This document shows, piece by piece, positions 1-9,277 of a stretch of 64,000 nt of DNA. The notes under the pieces were generated by a model, which was not told the DNA's origin, did no database searches, and saw only the letters and a list, made by a program, of their open reading frames with translations. A program made the translations under genes and the position numbers. This DNA comes from Acidovorax benzenivorans (GTDB taxonomy: Bacteria; Pseudomonadota; Gammaproteobacteria; Burkholderiales; Burkholderiaceae_C): NCBI RefSeq assembly GCF_028680575.1, contig NZ_JAPCKI010000012.1, forward strand, positions 62,001 to 126,000, read 5' to 3'. Every line of letters begins with the position of its first letter. Positions within the stretch are counted from its first letter, which is position 1.

Positions 1-1037
1 AGCGCCTGGCCGCGCTCACCGGCTTGGGCCATGCGTTCTATGGCAGCGACGGTGCGGCAGCCACCGAGATCGCGCTCAAGATGAGCGCGCATTACTGGCG
101 CAACACCGGTCGCCCCGCCAAGAGCCGCTTTGTGGGCCTGGCCGGGGGCTACCACGGCGAAACCGTGGGCGCACTGGCCGTGACCGACATCGCCATCTTC
201 CGCGAGGCCTATGCCCCACTGGTGCGCCTGGCCGATACCGTGCCCAGCCCCGATGCACGCGGCGCCCGGCCTGGCGAGACGGCGGAAGACGTGGCCCGCC
301 GTGCCGCTGCAGCGCTGGAAAGCTGGCTGCAGGAGCACCACACCACCACGGCGGCCTTCATCGTCGAGCCGCTGGTGCAGTGCGCTGCTGGCATGGCCAT
401 GCACGACCCCGAATACCTGCGACTGGCCCGCGCGCTGTGCAGCCGCTACGAGGTGCACCTGGTGGTGGACGAGATCGCGGTGGGCTTTGGCCGCACGGGC
501 ACGATGTTCGCGCACCAGCTGGCGGGCATCCAGCCGGACTTCATTTGTCTTTCGAAGGGCCTCACGGGCGGCACGCTGCCCCTGTCGGCGGTGCTGACCA
601 CCGACACGGTGTACGCCGCGTTCTACGACGACGATGTGGCGCGTGGCTTTTTGCACTCGCACTCGTACACCGGCAACCCACTGGCCTGCCGCGCGGCATT
701 GGCCACGCTGGAGCTGTTTGAGCAGCTGGATGCCCTGAACGCGAACACTGCGCTGGCGCTGCGCATCGACGCGGCCTGCGCGCCACTGGCCCACCACCCC
801 CGCGTGCGCCACGCAAGGCGGCTGGGAATGATCTGGGCCTGGGACATAGACACCACCCTGCCCGACTTTGCGCGCCGCTACCACCAGCACGCCATGGCGC
901 GCTCTCTGGTGCTGCGTCCTATCGGCCACACGCTGTACGCCATGCCGCCCTACGTGCTCGACGACGAAGCGGTGCAGTGCCTGGCCAGCGGCGCGCTCGA
1001 CGCACTGAACGCCACGCTGCAAGAGGAGACCCCATGA
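1..1037 (+). CDS. bioA: Adenosylmethionine-8-amino-7-oxononanoate aminotransferase, 5'-truncated by the window edge
   Basis: PLP enzyme that transfers the amino group of S-adenosylmethionine to KAPA, giving DAPA, in biotin synthesis (cytoplasm). The reading frame is open from base 3, so the true start lies outside; about 345 residues are visible, roughly three quarters of the usual 430-450. Visible signatures are YGSDG near the start, VVDEIAVGFGRTG (substrate/PLP region) and SKGLTGG, whose lysine (codon 555-557) is the expected PLP Schiff base. The stop overlaps the bioD start as ATGA (1034-1037), so the two are translationally coupled, and bioF follows with the same kind of overlap. The bioD-bioF neighbours exclude other class-III aminotransferases as a more likely identity. 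Confidence 0.95.
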   Translation, partial: RLAALTGLGHAFYGSDGAAATEIALKMSAHYWRNTGRPAKSRFVGLAGGYHGETVGALAVTDIAIFREAYAPLVRLADTVPSPDARGARPGETAEDVARRAAAALESWLQEHHTTTAAFIVEPLVQCAAGMAMHDPEYLRLARALCSRYEVHLVVDEIAVGFGRTGTMFAHQLAGIQPDFICLSKGLTGGTLPLSAVLTTDTVYAAFYDDDVARGFLHSHSYTGNPLACRAALATLELFEQLDALNANTALALRIDAACAPLAHHPRVRHARRLGMIWAWDIDTTLPDFARRYHQHAMARSLVLRPIGHTLYAMPPYVLDDEAVQCLASGALDALNATLQEETP

Positions 1038-1705
1038 TTGGATGTTTTGTGACCGGCACCGACACAAGCGTCGGCAAAACGCTGGTGTCTGCGGGCCTGC
1101 TGCGCGCATTGGCAGCCCACCATCCCCGCGTGGTGGGCATGAAGCCCGTGTCGGCGGGCGTGGTGCCCTGGGGGGACGATTGGGCCAGCGAGGACGCGAT
1201 TGCGCTGCGCTCCGCATCCACCCTGGCGGTGCCCCCCGAGCTGGACAACCCCGTGCTGCTGCTCGACCCGCTCTCGCCCCACATCGCGGCAGAGCGGGCC
1301 GGAGTGCAGATCGACATTGCCGCCATCGTGCGCAGCTACCACGCACTGGCCGCCCAGGCCGACGCGGTGGTGGTCGAGGGTGCGGGCGGCTTTCATGTGC
1401 CACTCACCGACACCCAGACAGGTGCCGACCTCGCCCAAGCCCTGGCCCTGCCCGTGGTGCTGGTGGTGGGGTTGCGGCTGGGCTGCCTGAACCATGCGCT
1501 GCTGACGGCAGAGGCCATCCGCGCACGGGGCCTCACGCTGGTCGGCTGGGTGGCCAACCGTGTGGACCCCGACATGGAGGCGGTGGAGGACAACATCGCC
1601 TACCTGCGCGCACGGCTGGGTGCACCGCTGCTGGCCGATGTGCCGTACCAGGAGCTGCCTGAACCCGGCAGCCTGGTGTTTGATTTGCCGAAGGACTGGC
1701 GATGA
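1034..1705 (+). CDS. bioD: ATP-dependent dethiobiotin synthetase
   Basis: Closes the ureido ring of DAPA with CO2 and ATP to give dethiobiotin. The 223-residue protein opens with the family P-loop GTDTSVGKT (residues 8-16) and has the MKPVSAG strand that follows it, plus a [12 protein letters not shown] segment around residues 115-126. The ATG at 1034 is chosen because it overlaps the bioA stop (ATGA) and places the P-loop at the family's usual distance from the N-terminus; the frame extends 19 codons further upstream but that stretch lies inside bioA. The stop overlaps the bioF ATG (1702), so bioA-D-F behaves as one coupled transcript. Confidence 0.95.
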   Translation: MIGCFVTGTDTSVGKTLVSAGLLRALAAHHPRVVGMKPVSAGVVPWGDDWASEDAIALRSASTLAVPPELDNPVLLLDPLSPHIAAERAGVQIDIAAIVRSYHALAAQADAVVVEGAGGFHVPLTDTQTGADLAQALALPVVLVVGLRLGCLNHALLTAEAIRARGLTLVGWVANRVDPDMEAVEDNIAYLRARLGAPLLADVPYQELPEPGSLVFDLPKDWR

Positions 1706-2922
1706 CAGGCGCTACCCCCCCGCAGACGTCATGGCTCGACGAGATCCCCGCGCGCCTGGCCGACATCGAACGCGCCCACCTGCTGCGCCGCCGCCGCGTG
1801 GTGCAACCCGCTGGCGGTGCACGCCTGCTGGTGGACGGCCAGCCCATGCTGGCCTTTTGCAGCAATGACTACCTGGGCCTGGCCAGCCACCCCGCGCTGG
1901 CCGAGGCCGCACGGGAGGCCACGCGCACCTTTGGCGTGGGTTCTGGAGGCTCGCCGCTGGTCAGCGGCCACAGCGCCGCCAACGACGCGCTGGAGCACGA
2001 GCTGGCCGCCTATGTGCAACTGCCCCGCGCGTTGTACTTCTATGCGGGCTACGCCACCAACACCGGCATCATCCCCGCGCTGGTGGGCGATGGCGATGCG
2101 CTGTTCTCCGACGCGCTCAACCATGCCTGCCTGATCGACGGCGCCCGCCTATCGCGTGCCACCATCCACCGCTACCCCCACACCGACCTGGCCACACTGG
2201 AAGCACAGCTCGCTGCCAGCCCCGCACGGCGCAAGCTGGTCATCAGCGATGCGGTGTTCAGCATGGACGGCGACCTCATCGACATCCCTGCGCTGCTGGC
2301 GCTGTGCGAGCGCTACGACGCACTGCTGTTGCTGGACGACGCCCACGGTTTTGGCGTGCTCGGCCCCCAAGGGCGCGGCAGCCTGGCGCAGGCGGGGCTG
2401 ACGGGCGCCAACGCATCGCGCCGCGTGCTCTACATGGCCACGCTGGGCAAGGCGGCGGGCGTGGCGGGCGCCTTTGTGGCGGGTGATGCCGCCCTCGTCG
2501 AATGGCTGCTGCAAAAAACGCGCACCTACATCTTTGCCACCGCAGCCCCGCCGCTGCTGGCCAGCGCGCTGCGGCAGAGCCTGCAGCTCATGGCGGCCGC
2601 CGATGACCGGCGCGCGCACCTCGCGGCCCTCATCGCCCAATTGCGTACCGGGTTGGCCAACCTGCCCGAGGCCCTGGGCTGGCACCTGCTGCCATCGCAC
2701 ACGCCTGTGCAGGCCCTGGTGATCGGCAGCAACGAAGCCGCACTGCACGTGATGGATGGCCTGCGCGCCCAAGGCCTGTGGGTGCCCGCCATCCGCCCGC
2801 CCACCGTGCCAGCGGGCACGGCACGGCTGCGCATTGCGCTGTCGGCCGCGCACACCACCGACGACGTAGCGCAGTTGTTGGCCGCGCTGCATGCGCTGGC
2901 AACGCCGTTGGCATGCCCTTGA
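1702..2922 (+). CDS. bioF: 8-amino-7-oxononanoate synthase (KAPA synthase)
   Basis: PLP-dependent condensation of pimeloyl thioester with L-alanine to KAPA, the first ring-assembly step of biotin synthesis. 406 residues, slightly longer than E. coli BioF because of an N-terminal extension. Family marks: CSNDYLGL (residues 53-60), [11 protein letters not shown] (80-90), [11 protein letters not shown] (211-221, aspartate and histidine stacking on PLP), and ATLGKAAG with K250 as the PLP lysine. Last gene of the bio run; no bioB or bioC lies beside it in this window, though a BioC-like protein is found 52 kb away. The order A-D-F differs from the E. coli bioBFCD order. Confidence 0.95.
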   Translation: MTGATPPQTSWLDEIPARLADIERAHLLRRRRVVQPAGGARLLVDGQPMLAFCSNDYLGLASHPALAEAAREATRTFGVGSGGSPLVSGHSAANDALEHELAAYVQLPRALYFYAGYATNTGIIPALVGDGDALFSDALNHACLIDGARLSRATIHRYPHTDLATLEAQLAASPARRKLVISDAVFSMDGDLIDIPALLALCERYDALLLLDDAHGFGVLGPQGRGSLAQAGLTGANASRRVLYMATLGKAAGVAGAFVAGDAALVEWLLQKTRTYIFATAAPPLLASALRQSLQLMAAADDRRAHLAALIAQLRTGLANLPEALGWHLLPSHTPVQALVIGSNEAALHVMDGLRAQGLWVPAIRPPTVPAGTARLRIALSAAHTTDDVAQLLAALHALATPLACP

Positions 2923-2998
2923 TGGGCCGCAGTACCATGCACAGCCCAGGCGACCTGCCCGCGCAGGCCCTCCCCCATCCTTTCAGCGAGACGATTCC

Positions 2999-3358
2999 AT
3001 GCCCCACCTCACCATCGAATACTCGGCCAATCTGCCCCACTACCCCGAGGCCGAAACGCTGACCGCCCTGAACGCCACCCTGTGCGCCCACCCCCAGGTG
3101 CAGGACGAGGCGGACCTGAAGACCCGCTTCATCGTGGCGGACAGTTTCGAGATCGGTATCGCGCCCGCCAACCGCGCCTTTGTGCATGCCCAACTGCGCC
3201 TGCTGTCAGGCCGCACGCCCGAGGCCAAGAAGGAGCTGTCCGACCGCATCGCCGCCGTGCTGCGCGAGCGCACGCCGCGCCCCCAGGGCGTGCTGGTGCA
3301 GTTGAGCGTGGAGATCGTGGACATGGACCGGGGTTCGTACGCCAAAGAGCGGCTGTAA
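2999..3358 (+). CDS. 5-carboxymethyl-2-hydroxymuconate delta-isomerase family protein
   Basis: 119-residue protein of the tautomerase superfamily. CHMI isomerises 5-carboxymethyl-2-hydroxymuconate in homoprotocatechuate degradation. It begins Met-Pro-His-Leu-Thr-Ile-Glu-Tyr: after Met removal Pro2 would be the N-terminal proline that acts as general base in this family, and the protein length fits CHMI (about 125) rather than the 62-residue 4-OT. Start chosen at the ATG that exposes this proline; upstream in-frame codons lie in the bioF tail region. It follows bioF by 76 bases in the same direction. No other homoprotocatechuate genes are near, so the substrate here is open and the gene may serve a different tautomerisation. 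Confidence 0.8.
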   Translation: MPHLTIEYSANLPHYPEAETLTALNATLCAHPQVQDEADLKTRFIVADSFEIGIAPANRAFVHAQLRLLSGRTPEAKKELSDRIAAVLRERTPRPQGVLVQLSVEIVDMDRGSYAKERL

Positions 3359-3423
3359 ACCGGCGATGAACCCGGCGCCTGCCCCACAACATGCGGGGCG
3401 CTGGCGCATGGTCAGGTGCGCGG

Positions 3424-5262
3424 TCAGGTGTCCAGCGTGGCCGTCAACCAGCCCCGCAGGCTGTTGATGAACGCCCAGCCCTGCACGCGGGGCACATCGG
3501 CCACGCGCAGCACGGCCTCTACCACGCGGCCCTCGCGCAGCGCCACGGCGCGGCCCACGCCGGGCAGCAGGCCGCAGGACAGGGGCGGCGTCACCCACCG
3601 GCCGTCGATGAGCGCCGCGATGTTGCCGAAAGTGCCCTCGGTGATCTCGCCCGCCTCGTTCCACAGCACCGTGTCGAACACACCGGGCGTGGTGGGGGCA
3701 AACGCTGCGTAGTGCGCGCGGCGCGTGGTCTTGTAGCGCACAAACTCGCTGCGGGCCGCCGTAAAGGCCCGCGTGGCCAGTTGCAGGCGCACGGGCTTGG
3801 CCGTGGGCTGCAGGGCAAAGGCCTCGGCCCGGGGCGTGCCCGTGGCGTCCAGCAGCAGGCGCACGCGCCATGCGCCTTCGGCATGGTCTGCCGCCAGTGC
3901 CTGCAGGCGCTGCGATACCACCGCCCCATCCCAGGGCACGCCAAAGTGTGCTGCCGCCGACTGCAGGCGCGCCAGGTGCTCGTCCCGGTGCCGAAAGCGG
4001 CCCTCCTGCAACGCCAGGGTTTCGAGCAGGTCAAACGGCTGGCTCGCACGCTCGACAAATGCGCGCTTGTGCTGCCACTCGCTCCACTCAGCATCGGCCT
4101 GAGCGCCCGAGGTGATGCCACTGCCAATGCCACAGGTGGCGCGGGTCAGCCCCCCCTCGGCGCGCAGCACCACGGTGCGGATGGGCACATTGAAGGTCGC
4201 AGCCACGGCATGGTGGCCCTGCGCGTCGGGCGGGCCCGCCGGGCGCACCACGCCCACGGCGCCACAGTACACGCCGCGTGGCGTGGGCTCCAGCGCGCGG
4301 ATCATCTGCATGGCGCGCACCTTGGGCGCACCCGTGACGGAGCCGCAGGGGAACAGCGCCGCAAACACATCCGTCAGCGTGGTGCCGGGCCGCGTGCGCG
4401 CTGTCACGTCCGAGGTCATCTGCCACACCGTGGGCAAGGCCTGCGTGGCAAACAGTGCAGGCACCTGCACGCTGTGCGGCAGCGCAATGCGCGACATGTC
4501 GTTGCGCAACAGGTCCACGATCATCACGTTCTCGGCACGCTCCTTGGGGGCCGTGCGCAGATGCTCGGCCTGCTGCGCGTCCTGCTCAGGGGTAGCGCCG
4601 CGTGGGGCCGTGCCTTTCATGGGCCGGGCCAGCAGGGTGCCGCCCTCCGGGACATCTTTCCAGTCAAAGAACAGCTCGGGAGACACCGACAGCACCTGCT
4701 CGTCTCCGGCCTGAAGGTGTGCGGCATACCCCCCGGGCTGGGCGCGCAGCAGCGCGGCAAACAAGGCCTGCGGCGGGCCCTGCAGGGTGCCGCGAAAGGG
4801 CGCGGTGTAGTTGACCTGGTACAGCTCGCCCGCCGCAATCGCCTGCTGGATCTGCGCCAGTGCGGTGTCGAACTTATCGCGCTCGGGGCTGTCATCCCAC
4901 ACCACCTGGGCGGGGGCTGCCGCTGCCCCGGCATCCTCAGCGTCGTCGGTCCAGGGCAGGGGGGCGTCATACACGGCAAACCAGGCCAGCGGGCCGTCGG
5001 CCGCATGGGTCTGCAACGCCGCATCGAAGGCAGCGGCCGCCTCGTAACGCACATGGCCCACGCACCAGCGGCCTTGCTGTGCGGCAGCAAACACGGCGTC
5101 GAGCACGCCGCGCACCTCATGCAGCGCATGGGCCACCAGCACCTCGCGCGGCGCCTCGAACCGGTGGCGCAAGCGCGCAGCGCCCGTACTCAGCGGCTGG
5201 GTGAAGTCGATGCAGCAATTATTGGTCAAAATAGGCAGTAGCGCAGGTGGACTATGCGCCAA
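3424..5262 (-). CDS. pabB: Fused aminodeoxychorismate synthase component I / 4-amino-4-deoxychorismate lyase
   Basis: Bifunctional enzyme for p-aminobenzoate (folate) synthesis. Residues 15-400 form the chorismate-binding PabB domain, with PMKGTAPRG (214-222), VDLLRNDMSRI and FPCGSVTGAPK. Residues 410-612 form a PabC-type class-IV aminotransferase fold with K511 (RYKTTRR) as likely PLP lysine and the EITEGTFGNIA loop. Glutaminase PabA is not in the window. The start is uncertain: the frame closes just upstream, no ATG precedes the conserved core, and the only candidates are TTG at 5262 or TTG at 5229. Both lie in a copy of the dispersed repeat and neither has a clear ribosome site. Divergent from the isomerase gene's strand and convergent with it. 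Confidence 0.9.
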   Translation of the reverse strand: MAHSPPALLPILTNNCCIDFTQPLSTGAARLRHRFEAPREVLVAHALHEVRGVLDAVFAAAQQGRWCVGHVRYEAAAAFDAALQTHAADGPLAWFAVYDAPLPWTDDAEDAGAAAAPAQVVWDDSPERDKFDTALAQIQQAIAAGELYQVNYTAPFRGTLQGPPQALFAALLRAQPGGYAAHLQAGDEQVLSVSPELFFDWKDVPEGGTLLARPMKGTAPRGATPEQDAQQAEHLRTAPKERAENVMIVDLLRNDMSRIALPHSVQVPALFATQALPTVWQMTSDVTARTRPGTTLTDVFAALFPCGSVTGAPKVRAMQMIRALEPTPRGVYCGAVGVVRPAGPPDAQGHHAVAATFNVPIRTVVLRAEGGLTRATCGIGSGITSGAQADAEWSEWQHKRAFVERASQPFDLLETLALQEGRFRHRDEHLARLQSAAAHFGVPWDGAVVSQRLQALAADHAEGAWRVRLLLDATGTPRAEAFALQPTAKPVRLQLATRAFTAARSEFVRYKTTRRAHYAAFAPTTPGVFDTVLWNEAGEITEGTFGNIAALIDGRWVTPPLSCGLLPGVGRAVALREGRVVEAVLRVADVPRVQGWAFINSLRGWLTATLDT

Positions 5263-5290
5263 TAGCTATCAAAATATGAGCAAATAAGGA
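5221..5290 (-). repeat. Dispersed TTTTGATAGCT repeat copy overlapping the pabB start
   Basis: Read on the minus strand it runs ATTTTGATAGCTATTGGCGC, then GCGCTACTGCC after a short spacer. That matches the half-sites seen in the other copies (TTTTGATAGCT...GCGC...GCGCTACAGGC). The copy supplies the region of the proposed TTG start and the first dozen codons of pabB. Confidence 0.6.
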
Positions 5291-5303
5291 ATACCGAGCA
5301 CGC

Positions 5304-6437
5304 TCAGGCGGCACCCAGGTGCGGCACCAGTGCGCCCGTGGGCTGGCCATTCTTGAGCGCCGCCGTGAAGGCCAGCATGCGATCAATCGGCTGGCGTGCA
5401 CGCGGGATCAGCGCCGGGTTCACATGGATCGCGTTGGCGCCGGTTTCCAGCACCCGCGCCACGTCGGCCAGGCCGTTCATCGCCATCCAGGGGCAGTGTG
5501 CGCAGCTCTTGCAGGTGGCGCTGTTGCCTGCGGTGGGCGCTTCGTAAAACGTCTTGCCGGGGTTGAGCGTGCGCAGCTTGTGCATCATGCCGTTGTCGGT
5601 GGCCACGATGAACTCGGTGGCGTCCATCTCGCGCGCGGCCTTGAGGATGGCGCTGGTGGAGCCCACGGCGTCGGCCAGGGCCACCACGTCGGCGGGGCTT
5701 TCGGGGTGCACCAGCACCTTGGCGTGGGGGTGCTGTTTTTTGAGCAGCTCCAGCTCCAGCGCCTTGAACTCGTCGTGCACGATGCAGGCGCCGTTCCAGA
5801 ACACCATGTCGGCGTCCGTCTCGCGCTGGATGTAGGCGCCCAGGTGGCGATCGGGCGCCCACAGGATCTTTTGCCCTGCAGCCTTGAGCGCTCCAACGAT
5901 GTCGAGTGCGCAACTCGATGTCACCAACCAGTCCGCGCGCGCCTTCACGGCTGCGCTGGTGTTGGCATAGACAACCACGGTGCGGTCGGGATGCTGGTCG
6001 CAGAACGCGCTGAATTCGTCGATGGGGCAGCCCAGGTCCAGGCTGCAGGTAGCGTCCAGGTCAGGCATGAGCACGGTCTTTTCCGGGCTCAGGATCTTGG
6101 CGGTTTCGCCCATGAAGCGCACGCCGCTCACCACCAGGGTCTGCGCCGCATGGTCGCGGCCAAAGCGGGCCATCTCCAGCGAGTCGCTCACCAGGCCACC
6201 GGTTTCTTCGGCCAGGTCCTGCAGGTCCGGATGCACGTAGTAGTGCGACACCATCACCGCATTTTTTTCTTTCAGCAGGCGGCGAATCTTGTCCTTGAGC
6301 GCCGCGCGCTCGGCCTGTGAAGGCTCGGGCGGCACGCGGGCCCAGGCGTGTTTGGTGGAGCAGACAGCGCCTGTTGCAGCCTCGTCGGGCTGCTCGTACT
6401 CCACGTCAATGCGGTTCAACACGGCGATAGTGCTCAT
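5304..6437 (-). CDS. nadA: Quinolinate synthase A
   Basis: [4Fe-4S] enzyme condensing iminoaspartate with dihydroxyacetone phosphate to quinolinate, in de novo NAD synthesis. 377 residues. Visible: [16 protein letters not shown] (65-80), the SDSLEMA segment, and the three cluster cysteines by position, C131 (ATCSLDLGC), C218 ([10 protein letters not shown]) and C315 in the C-terminal [15 protein letters not shown] at 6437 overlaps the nadC stop as ATGA, so nadC and nadA are coupled with nadC upstream. nadB is not in the window. Cysteine spacing matches the oxygen-sensitive E. coli type. Confidence 0.96.
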   Translation of the reverse strand: MSTIAVLNRIDVEYEQPDEAATGAVCSTKHAWARVPPEPSQAERAALKDKIRRLLKEKNAVMVSHYYVHPDLQDLAEETGGLVSDSLEMARFGRDHAAQTLVVSGVRFMGETAKILSPEKTVLMPDLDATCSLDLGCPIDEFSAFCDQHPDRTVVVYANTSAAVKARADWLVTSSCALDIVGALKAAGQKILWAPDRHLGAYIQRETDADMVFWNGACIVHDEFKALELELLKKQHPHAKVLVHPESPADVVALADAVGSTSAILKAAREMDATEFIVATDNGMMHKLRTLNPGKTFYEAPTAGNSATCKSCAHCPWMAMNGLADVARVLETGANAIHVNPALIPRARQPIDRMLAFTAALKNGQPTGALVPHLGAA

Positions 6438-7315
6438 GACAGCTCCTGCAGGCGCATCGAAAAATCGGTGGCCTTTACGTCCTTGGTCAGTGTGCCGATG
6501 GAGATGCGGTCCACGCCGGTGTCGGCCAGTTCGCGCAGCCCATCGAGCGTGACGCCGCCGGAGATTTCCAGAACGGCGCGACCGGCATTGATACGCACGG
6601 CTTCGCGCAGCATGGGCAGAGGCATGTTGTCCAGCAACACCATCTTGGCACCGGCATCCAGCGCCTCGGCCAGTTGCTCCAGCGTCTCCACTTCGATCTC
6701 GATGAATTGGGCCTGCGACGCTACCTTCTCGGCGGCACGCAGCACGGCGGTCACACCACCCGCTGCGGCAATGTGGTTCTCTTTGATGAGCACGGCATCG
6801 TGCAGGCCAATGCGGTGGTTGGTGCCGCCACCCACGCGCACGGCGTATTTTTGCGCCAGGCGCAGGCCGGGGATGGTCTTGCGCGTGTCCACGATGTGGG
6901 CGCGGGTGCCAGCCACCACATCCACATAGGTGCGGGTCTTGGTGGCCACAGCCGACAGCAGTTGCAGAAAGTTGAGCGCCGTGCGCTCGGCGCTGAGCAG
7001 TGCGCGGGCATTGCCCGTGAGCTCCAGCACCACCTGGTCTGGGGCGCAACGCTGGCCCTCTTGCACATGCCAGGTCATCTGCACGGTGGGGTCCAGCGCA
7101 CGCAAGGCGGCTTCGGCCCAAGGGGCGCCGCAGATGACGGCGGACTCGCGCGCCAGGATGCGTGCGCGGGCGCGGCGGGTGGGGTCAATCAGCCCGGCCG
7201 TGAGGTCGCCAGCGCCTACGTCTTCGGCCAGGGCGCGGGCCACGTCGGCCTGGGCCAGGGCCATTACTTCGGTGTCTCTCATGGGGGTGTTCGCGGGGTG
7301 TAACGCTGCAGTCAT
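6434..7315 (-). CDS. nadC: Nicotinate-nucleotide pyrophosphorylase (quinolinate phosphoribosyltransferase)
   Basis: Converts quinolinate and PRPP to nicotinate mononucleotide with loss of CO2. 293 residues from ATG 7315; an alternative ATG at 7282 (MRDTEVMAL) would remove 11 residues and is about equally plausible. Family signatures: ED(V/I)GxGDLT near residue 31, the [12 protein letters not shown] helix, [21 protein letters not shown] and the C-terminal [11 protein letters not shown]. First gene of the nadC-nadA pair, transcribed away from panB. The 132-base gap to panB must hold both promoters. Confidence 0.96.
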   Translation of the reverse strand: MTAALHPANTPMRDTEVMALAQADVARALAEDVGAGDLTAGLIDPTRRARARILARESAVICGAPWAEAALRALDPTVQMTWHVQEGQRCAPDQVVLELTGNARALLSAERTALNFLQLLSAVATKTRTYVDVVAGTRAHIVDTRKTIPGLRLAQKYAVRVGGGTNHRIGLHDAVLIKENHIAAAGGVTAVLRAAEKVASQAQFIEIEVETLEQLAEALDAGAKMVLLDNMPLPMLREAVRINAGRAVLEISGGVTLDGLRELADTGVDRISIGTLTKDVKATDFSMRLQELS

Positions 7316-7447
7316 GGGCCGCGAGCATACCGGGAACGCAAAGGCCACTGCGCCAGCGCAGGCCACTTCTCCCCAGGCTGAAAACCAATAAGTACACCCA
7401 GTATTGGTCGCATAGACTCGCGGCAATTTTTTGCCCATGGAGGCCCG

Positions 7448-8329
7448 ATGACCGCCGCCAGCACCGCCACCGCCACGCCTTACGGCACCCTGCCCCCCGC
7501 ATCGCCCCTGCCCCAGCGCCGCCCCGTGAGTCTGCCGCGCCTGGCGCAGATGCGCGCGGCGGGCGAGAAGATCACCATGCTCACCGCCTACGACGCCACC
7601 TTTGCCGCTGTGGCCGATGCGGCGGGGGTGGAATGTATTTTGGTGGGGGATTCGCTGGGCATGGTGTGCCAGGGCCTGCCCAGCACCGTGGGCGTGACGC
7701 TGGACACCATGGCCTACCACACGGCCAGCGTGGCGCGGGGCCTGCACCGCGTGCAAGGCACGGCCTGGCTGGTGGCCGACCTGCCTTATGGCACCTATGC
7801 CGAAAGCCGCGAGCAGGCGCTGCGCAGCGCCTGCGTGCTGATGCAGGCGGGTGCGCACATGGTCAAGCTCGAAGGTGGGGGCTGGACGGCGCCCACGGTC
7901 GATTTTTTGGTGCAGCGCGGCGTGCCGGTGTGCGCCCACCTGGGCCTCACGCCGCAAACGGTGCACGCGCTGGGCGGCTACCGCGTGCAGGGCAAGACCG
8001 ACGATGACGCCCGCACCCTGAGCAAAGAGGCGCATGAGCTGCAGGACGCAGGCGCCGCCATGCTGGTGCTGGAGATGGTGCCCGCCGTGCTGGCCGCCGA
8101 CCTGACAGCCGAGCTTCTGCACTGCCACACCATCGGCATCGGCGCAGGCAACGGCACCGCCGGCCAGGTGCTGGTGTTGCACGACATGCTGGGCATGAAC
8201 CTCGGGAAGATGCCGAAGTTCGTGCACAACTTCATGCAAGACGCGGGCAGCGTGCGCGGCGCCATGAAGGCCTATGTGCAGGCCGTCAAGCAAGGGCGCT
8301 TTCCGGACAACGCCCAACACGCCTGGTAA
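7448..8329 (+). CDS. panB: 3-methyl-2-oxobutanoate hydroxymethyltransferase
   Basis: Adds a hydroxymethyl group from methylene-THF to alpha-ketoisovalerate, giving ketopantoate, the first committed step of pantothenate synthesis. 293 residues with an N-terminal Thr/Ala/Pro-rich extension of about 25 residues. Core motifs: [18 protein letters not shown] (metal-binding aspartate), AHMVKLEGG, the [10 protein letters not shown] strand, and [14 protein letters not shown] near the end. A weak GGAGG-like site precedes the ATG. panC follows 38 bases downstream, the usual operon arrangement; panD and panE are not here. Confidence 0.96.
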   Translation: MTAASTATATPYGTLPPASPLPQRRPVSLPRLAQMRAAGEKITMLTAYDATFAAVADAAGVECILVGDSLGMVCQGLPSTVGVTLDTMAYHTASVARGLHRVQGTAWLVADLPYGTYAESREQALRSACVLMQAGAHMVKLEGGGWTAPTVDFLVQRGVPVCAHLGLTPQTVHALGGYRVQGKTDDDARTLSKEAHELQDAGAAMLVLEMVPAVLAADLTAELLHCHTIGIGAGNGTAGQVLVLHDMLGMNLGKMPKFVHNFMQDAGSVRGAMKAYVQAVKQGRFPDNAQHAW

Positions 8330-8367
8330 GCCCTTCCACCGATTTCTCTTCGACTCTTTCCCGCCCC

Positions 8368-9207
8368 ATGCTGATTGCCCACTCCATTGCCGACCTGCGC
8401 CAGGCCCTGGCCCCCTACCGCCGCCCAGCCTTTGTGCCCACCATGGGCAACCTGCACGACGGGCACATTGCCCTGGTGCGCCAGGCCAAGCCCCTAGGCG
8501 ATGTGACGGTGGCCAGCATCTTTGTGAACCGCCTGCAGTTTCTGCCGCACGAAGACTTTGACAGCTACCCGCGCACCTGGGAGGCCGACTGTGCACAGCT
8601 GCAGGCCGCAGGCTGCGACGTGTTGTTTGCGCCGCGCGAGACAGACCTCTACCCCGAGCCACAGACCTTCAAGGTGCACCCCGACCCGGCACTGGCCGAC
8701 ATGCTGGAAGGCCACTTTCGCCCCGGCTTTTTTGTGGGCGTGAGCACGGTGGTGATGAAGCTGTTTGCCTGCGTGCTGGGCCAGACCGGCGGCACAGCAG
8801 TGTTTGGCAAGAAGGACTACCAGCAGTTGATGGTGATTCGCCACATGGTGCGGCAGTTTGCGCTGCCCATCGAGATCGTGGCGGGCGAGACCTGCCGCGC
8901 GGCCGATGGCCTGGCGCTGAGTTCGCGCAACGGCTACCTGGGCCTGGAAGAGCGCCAGGAGGCCGTAGCCCTGTCGCAGGCCCTGAAGCGGCTGGCGCAG
9001 CAGTGGCTGGACGCCAGTGACCACAGCACGCTGGAGGCCCAGGCGCAAGACGCACTGCGCGCGCGGGGCTGGGCGCCCGACTACCTCACGGTGCGCCGCC
9101 GGGCCGACCTGCTGCCCGCCACGGCCGACGATGCGGCAGGCTCGCTGGTGGCGCTGGGCGCTGCGCGGCTGGGAAACACGCGGTTGATTGACAACCTGGA
9201 GTTCTGA
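8368..9207 (+). CDS. panC: Pantothenate synthetase (pantoate-beta-alanine ligase)
   Basis: ATP-dependent ligation of pantoate and beta-alanine through a pantoyl adenylate. 279 residues. The nucleotidyltransferase HIGH-like site appears as [13 protein letters not shown] (residues 24-36), followed by SIFVNRLQF, the substrate region [27 protein letters not shown] and SSRNGYL (KMSKS-equivalent). Most PanC have VNPxQF; here the sequence is VNRLQF, a conservative variant seen in beta-proteobacteria as far as I recall. Probably in one transcript with panB. A copy of the dispersed repeat begins directly after its stop codon. Confidence 0.96.
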   Translation: MLIAHSIADLRQALAPYRRPAFVPTMGNLHDGHIALVRQAKPLGDVTVASIFVNRLQFLPHEDFDSYPRTWEADCAQLQAAGCDVLFAPRETDLYPEPQTFKVHPDPALADMLEGHFRPGFFVGVSTVVMKLFACVLGQTGGTAVFGKKDYQQLMVIRHMVRQFALPIEIVAGETCRAADGLALSSRNGYLGLEERQEAVALSQALKRLAQQWLDASDHSTLEAQAQDALRARGWAPDYLTVRRRADLLPATADDAAGSLVALGAARLGNTRLIDNLEF

Positions 9208-9208
9208 T

Positions 9209-9229
9209 TAGCTATTATTTTCATAGCTA
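9209..9229. repeat. Inverted repeat of the TAGCTAT family after panC
   Basis: TAGCTAT, seven-base loop, ATAGCTA. It sits in the 70-base gap between the convergent panC and hydrolase genes. The arms share the TAGCTAT word with the dispersed repeat. It lacks the GC-rich stem of a classical terminator, though it may still form a weak 3' hairpin for both genes. Confidence 0.5.
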
Positions 9230-9277
9230 CCAAGGCATATCCAACAAGCACCATCTGCCAAAAACCATCCAATCTTT

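Noticed and set aside
3391..5241. Long open frame on the plus strand across pabB
   Set aside because: It is the antisense of the PabB-PabC fusion, rich in Arg/Gly/His with no domain or ribosome site. High GC with G/C in third positions opens antisense frames; the same reasoning removes large plus or minus frames over nadA (5319-6320), the giant transglutaminase (11818-13428), the ATP-grasp gene (14975-16156), the M16 genes (35174-36733) and ctaD (51130-52737).
6434..8662. 742-codon frame joining nadC with an antisense extension over panB and panC
   Set aside because: Only the last 293 codons are NadC; the extension is antisense to panB-panC and lacks any recognisable sequence. The ATG at 7315 is the natural start.
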